Shown here: piece after piece, positions 60,509 to 64,000 of the stretch
Layout of the letters: each line of letters begins with the position of its first letter
Numbering within the stretch: the stretch's first letter is position 1
From: Terriglobales bacterium
GTDB lineage: Bacteria; Acidobacteriota; Terriglobia; Bryobacterales; Bryobacteraceae
Length of the DNA stretch: 64,000 nt
NCBI GenBank assembly: GCA_021372245.1
Contig: JAJFUV010000296.1
Span: forward strand, 1 to 64,000
Direction of reading: 5' to 3'
Notes under the pieces: model-generated
The model's input: only the letters and a program-made list of their open reading frames with translations
Told to the model about the DNA's origin: nothing
Databases searched by the model: none
Program-made: the position numbers and the translations under genes

Positions 60509-62923
60509 TCACCGGTTCGGCTCTCGCAGCATAGTCCGAAACAGCAATCCCGAAAGCATCATCAGTCCGGCAGCGGGCCACAGCACCGCCGCATACCCGA
60601 AACGGGCATATCCAGCCCCCGCAATGCCCGCCGCAAGCGCTTGCGCTCCGAACGCCGCGAGGAAATTCAACGCCGATGCGCCGCCACGTTCGCCGGGCGA
60701 CACCTTGCTCATCAGCAGGCTGTATGCGCCCGGCTCGCTCATGTACTGAAGCGCGACAAAAGCGGCGTATGAAGCCGAAGCGTACGCGGCCGCCGTGGAG
60801 CCCGCCAGCGAGCCCAGCGCCACGCCTGCCGCGATCTGCATCCCCGCGATTCCTTTAACCAGCCCGAAGCGGCGTAACACGAAGGGCGCTATGAGAAGTG
60901 CCCCGACCTGCGCCAGTTGGCCCGTCGAGAACAACGCTCCGATGTGCTCCACCGAAAGGTGAACACGGCGCGCGAAGTAAGCATTGAAAAATGGATTGAA
61001 CGCACCGGTAGCCAGGTTCCAAACTGCCAGAATGGCCAGGAATCGGACCACGAAGGGATTGCCAGGGTAGCGGTTTCTCGTTTGGATTGGTACTGGGAGT
61101 CGCAGACGCCAGGCCGGCCAGGGCGCCAGGCTGGCAAGGCCACAGGCCAGCAGCAGGGCCGCCATCATGGCGGAATGCCCACCTAGTGAAGGCAGGATGT
61201 TTGAAAGCCATCCCGGGAAGCGGCCAAACGCGAAGCCCGCCAACACCCCCAGCGTGATGGACCAGCCGAAGAACAAACTGAAACCGCGTACACGCTGTGC
61301 CTCGGGCGCAAGATCGGCGATCGCAGGCGCGAGGGATACCGCGAAGAGTGACAGCACGGCGCCGCCGAGGAATGCGGTTCCCAGAAGTGCAGGAGAGCCG
61401 TGCGCGATCACCCGGCACGCGGCTACAGGGCCCGCTGCGGAGAAACAAAGCAGCAGAGTGCGCCGTAAGCCCCACCTGCGCATGAGCAGGGCCGCTGGAA
61501 GCGTGGCGGCGATGCTCCCGGCCGCGGCCGCGCCCGCCACCAACCCGAGAAAAGCTTCGTCAAGACCGCGGCCCAGCAAGTACAGGTTATACAGCAGCGT
61601 GAAGCCCGACATCCCCAGGTTGAAGAAAGAAGCCGCGGCCATGAATCTCCAGAACGGCCAGCCCATTCCGGGTTGCCTGCGGATCCAGTGACGTCCCGCC
61701 CACAGCAAACGCGGCAGCGTTTGGGCGTGGTGAGCCGAGCGCCTCAGGACGTGCACGCCGTACCGCAACTGACTTTCCAGGCGCGTGCGCCAGGTTCGTT
61801 CCGTCTCCGGAAGGTACGTTTCCTGCCGCGGCGGCATGCTAGTGGGAAGCGCTCTGCGCAGGAGTACCTTCCTCCTGTCTCCCGCAGCTTCGATAAGGCC
61901 AAGGTGTAGCCACACCTCATCCTTGTTCGGGGAGAACAGGGCCTCAACTGGCGACGCCGAATGGTGCTCGAACCAAAGCTTGATGCGGTCGGACAACAAA
62001 CGCATTTCGCTTTCGGCGATTGGATGCATGCGGCATCCGAACCAGTGCGAGGATAGCCGGAAGCAGATCGACTGCAGGCGCCGCAGTTCCGGGGGGTGCT
62101 GTTCCAGCCACTCGCTCCAAAACGCTTCATTCTCCGCGTGGTTTTCGAGAAAGTACGCCAACTCGTAGACATGACGCGGCGGCAAACTTCCGCGGAACCA
62201 GTGCCGCAGCATGTGCAGCGCGGAGTAAGCCAGAGCATCCGTGCGACAAAGCGTGGGGATCTTGTGCCCGTCCAGGGCGAAGACGTCGCGCCTGGGCCAG
62301 AATTCATCCACGCCAGGGGCTTTGAAGTGTTCGGTATGGGGGTCCCAGAGACGGAAGTGCACATCCACCGCAGGGGGGATCTCCGGATCGAAATAGTCTC
62401 CGCGCCACCGCCAGTCCGTCTTGCGGATCATCGTAGGAAGGTGATCCACCGGAGCTGTCTCATCGGCGGTAGCCGCTTCGTACCCCAGTTCGGCAAGCGC
62501 GTCGCGCGCACACAAGACGTGTTCCTGCGGACAATACACGTCCACGTCGTACTGCACGCGCAGGCGCGGATCGGAGCAGAAGTCTGGCAATTGTGTCAGG
62601 CCCTTCAAAACCAGGAACTCGATCGCCCCATCCTCAAACGCGGCCGCGATTTCCAGATGCGCCTTCGAGATCAACTCGTAACGGCGGCAGTTGTTGCGGA
62701 AATCCGATTCGATTCGTTCGCGCACCCCGTCCGGGAGGTTCGCCTCACAGAGACGCCCGAAGACGAGCGTCAGGCCAGTGCGGTCCGTGAATGCCAGCAG
62801 CTTTTTCCAGTCCGCTTCCCCCAGCCCCTCTAGCGCCTCGGTTGAGCCGCCAGAGAAGCGCAGCGCCTCGAATAGCGCCGCCGCCCAGCGCGGAATTGTC
62901 CGGTTCTGGTCCCAGGGTTTCAT
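60509..62923 (-). CDS. Nucleotidyltransferase-MFS fusion protein
   Basis: The 804-residue protein joins two unrelated parts. Residues ~1-390 resemble the uncharacterised nucleotidyltransferase family (NTP_transf_5): FLVLKGLTQLP, then the acidic YDVDVYC and a His-rich helical region (ALHMLRHWFRGSLPPRHVYELAYFL). Residues ~405-804 form an MFS-type transporter with about 12 helices (FFNLGMSGFTLLYNLYLLGRGL at the start, GGASALNFLAAFGAQALAAG late). The frame is continuous with no ribosome-binding site at the junction, so it appears to be one chain. The GT4 gene is its downstream neighbour, suggesting a glycan or secondary-metabolite pathway. Confidence 0.85.
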   Translation of the reverse strand: MKPWDQNRTIPRWAAALFEALRFSGGSTEALEGLGEADWKKLLAFTDRTGLTLVFGRLCEANLPDGVRERIESDFRNNCRRYELISKAHLEIAAAFEDGAIEFLVLKGLTQLPDFCSDPRLRVQYDVDVYCPQEHVLCARDALAELGYEAATADETAPVDHLPTMIRKTDWRWRGDYFDPEIPPAVDVHFRLWDPHTEHFKAPGVDEFWPRRDVFALDGHKIPTLCRTDALAYSALHMLRHWFRGSLPPRHVYELAYFLENHAENEAFWSEWLEQHPPELRRLQSICFRLSSHWFGCRMHPIAESEMRLLSDRIKLWFEHHSASPVEALFSPNKDEVWLHLGLIEAAGDRRKVLLRRALPTSMPPRQETYLPETERTWRTRLESQLRYGVHVLRRSAHHAQTLPRLLWAGRHWIRRQPGMGWPFWRFMAAASFFNLGMSGFTLLYNLYLLGRGLDEAFLGLVAGAAAAGSIAATLPAALLMRRWGLRRTLLLCFSAAGPVAACRVIAHGSPALLGTAFLGGAVLSLFAVSLAPAIADLAPEAQRVRGFSLFFGWSITLGVLAGFAFGRFPGWLSNILPSLGGHSAMMAALLLACGLASLAPWPAWRLRLPVPIQTRNRYPGNPFVVRFLAILAVWNLATGAFNPFFNAYFARRVHLSVEHIGALFSTGQLAQVGALLIAPFVLRRFGLVKGIAGMQIAAGVALGSLAGSTAAAYASASYAAFVALQYMSEPGAYSLLMSKVSPGERGGASALNFLAAFGAQALAAGIAGAGYARFGYAAVLWPAAGLMMLSGLLFRTMLREPNR

Positions 62924-64000
62924 TCAGAAATCGAAGCGCAATCCCAATTGCAATCTGCGTGGTTCCCCTGTGGTTAAGATCCTGCCGAAGAACGGCCCGA
63001 AATCGGGGTACGGTCCGGGTATGCCCCAGTTCGGATGATTGAATGCGTTGAACGCTTCCACCCGGAACTCCAGGGCCTGGCGTTCGTGAATTGGAAAACG
63101 CCGGTGGAGAGCCAGGTCGAAGACGTTGTTCCCCGGGCCGGGCAGGATGTTCCGGCCGGCGTTCCCGAACGTGTATAGCTGCGGCGACGTGAGGGCGGCC
63201 GTGTTGAAGAATTGCTCAACAGTCTGCCCGCTGCGCGGCAGCGCCAGCGTCTGTCCGGGTACGACATCCGGACGGTTCGGCGTACCTGTGTTGGCGAAAT
63301 CCAACGCGTAGTAGAACGGGTTCAACGGTGTCCCGTCCTGGAGCGTGATGATGCCGCTGGTCTGCCAGTCCCTCAGCAGCCGGCCGAAACGGTGGGTGGA
63401 GGGCAGGCCGTACACGAAACCCGCACTGATGCGCCTGCCGACGTTGAAAGAAGATAGCGCCCTCTCAAGCCGCAAGTTGCGCTCGTCCTGGGCGCCGGCG
63501 CTATCGAATAAACCTGGTATGACGCTGTCGGCGTCATCGATGGATTTCGACCAGACGAAACTTGCCAGGAAAGACAGCCTTCCAGGGAAGCGCTTCTCAG
63601 CCTTGATTTGCAGTGAGTGGTACACGGAATTCGCGATATTCTGCCGCTGGAAAATGACACCCAGTTGGGGGAAGAGCCGGAGGGACTGTAAATCGCCAGG
63701 ACGCGGAGGCAGGTTCTCGCCGGTGACTTCATGCAGCGGAGTGTTGAAGCGGCGGAAACGTCCGAGCTTCGTTCCTTTCGAGCCGATGTAGGAGAGGTCC
63801 AGCAGGATGCGTGCAGGCAGTTCGCGCTGCAAGCCGGCGGCCCACTGCTGCATGTAAGGCGTCTGTGCGTGGGGATCGAGCCCGAAGTAGCTGGGGAATC
63901 CAGTGCTGGCCGTGCTTGGGAAGCCGTCCCTGACGGTCAGCACTGGGGCGAGGCTGCCATCGGAACTGTTCCTTTCATTTCGCACGCCGTTAAGCGTCAG
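62924..64000 (-). CDS. TonB-dependent receptor 3, C-terminal part (cut by window end)
   Basis: About 358 residues of an Oar-like receptor barrel are present, and the frame stays open to the last base. Typical phrases are QQWAAGLQRELPARILLDLSYIGSKGTKL, SFVWSKSIDDADS, GFVYGLPS and the C-terminal EFRVEAFNAFNHPNWG ending in LQLGLRFDF. The N-terminal signal, regulatory-like domain and plug lie beyond the window. The stop is directly at the start of the nucleotidyltransferase-MFS gene (stop 62924, next ATG 62923), so the two are probably co-transcribed. Confidence 0.9.
   Translation of the reverse strand: MTLNGVRNERNSSDGSLAPVLTVRDGFPSTASTGFPSYFGLDPHAQTPYMQQWAAGLQRELPARILLDLSYIGSKGTKLGRFRRFNTPLHEVTGENLPPRPGDLQSLRLFPQLGVIFQRQNIANSVYHSLQIKAEKRFPGRLSFLASFVWSKSIDDADSVIPGLFDSAGAQDERNLRLERALSSFNVGRRISAGFVYGLPSTHRFGRLLRDWQTSGIITLQDGTPLNPFYYALDFANTGTPNRPDVVPGQTLALPRSGQTVEQFFNTAALTSPQLYTFGNAGRNILPGPGNNVFDLALHRRFPIHERQALEFRVEAFNAFNHPNWGIPGPYPDFGPFFGRILTTGEPRRLQLGLRFDF

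Noticed and set aside
1..64000. CRISPR arrays, insertion sequences, rRNA genes and riboswitches
   Set aside because: I saw no regularly spaced repeats, transposase-like frames, terminal inverted repeats, rRNA sequence or riboswitch core in either strand by eye; small or divergent riboswitches could be missed.

Overview
This 64 kb window is one contiguous piece of a GC-rich Gram-negative bacterial chromosome. The best fit is an Acidobacteriota genome of the Bryobacterales/Solibacter type. I infer this from very long Oar-like TonB-dependent receptors with an N-terminal carboxypeptidase-regulatory-like domain, many Tat-exported sulfatases, TIM-barrel and Gfo/Idh/MocA proteins, a single-TM winged-helix regulator, a PEP-CTERM protein, and frequent GTG/TTG starts. 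No rRNA or long phylogenetic marker is present to prove it. One tRNA gene, tRNA-Arg(TCG), is present. There is no CRISPR array, insertion sequence or intact phage.

Layout. 0-5.7 kb: a tightly overlapping housekeeping run (valS, nadC, birA, coaX and a coiled-coil protein of unknown function). 5.7-9.1 kb: two tandem NagX-like membrane acyltransferases, larB and a conserved hypothetical gene. 9.2-24.5 kb: a mixed core region with a Yip1-like protein, ThuA protein, TauE exporter, lytic transglycosylase, threonine synthase, HD-GYP response regulator, hpt with an unusual kinase-like/nuclease-like fusion, sulfatase, HupE/UreJ-like protein, AI-2E-type transporter, TIM-barrel isomerase and smc. 24.5-44 kb: a carbohydrate-oriented region with mannonate dehydratase, a PhoPQ-related esterase-like protein, a ROK regulator co-oriented with TonB receptor 1, a membrane winged-helix regulator divergent from TonB receptor 2, a second sulfatase, a GH28-like beta-helix enzyme, a hexuronate-type MFS carrier, a CehA/McbA hydrolase and a Gfo/Idh/MocA oxidoreductase. 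Together they suggest uptake and breakdown of sulfated or uronate-containing polysaccharide.

44-49.6 kb: a HAF-repeat PEP-CTERM protein, an ADP-ribose/CDP-alcohol diphosphatase-like phosphoesterase overlapping a PhzF enzyme, a WbsX/GH99-like protein, a small membrane protein, a CYTH protein and the tRNA gene, which is followed by a degenerate stretch. 50-59.2 kb is the most unusual part. On the minus strand lie an MtrB/PioB-like outer-membrane barrel, a decaheme cytochrome with ten CXXCH motifs and a small heme-binding protein. Divergently on the plus strand lie a receiver-less OmpR-type DNA-binding protein, a full OmpR response regulator, a single-domain receiver, a coiled-coil porin, a cupredoxin-like protein and a Cache-HAMP histidine kinase. 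I read this as a porin-cytochrome electron conduit beside its own candidate sensory and regulatory module.

59.3-64 kb: a GT4 glycosyltransferase, a nucleotidyltransferase-MFS fusion and the C-terminal part of a third TonB-dependent receptor that runs off the window. Several genes without a Shine-Dalgarno sequence have a TANNNT box 6-9 nt before the start codon, which suggests leaderless transcripts are common here.
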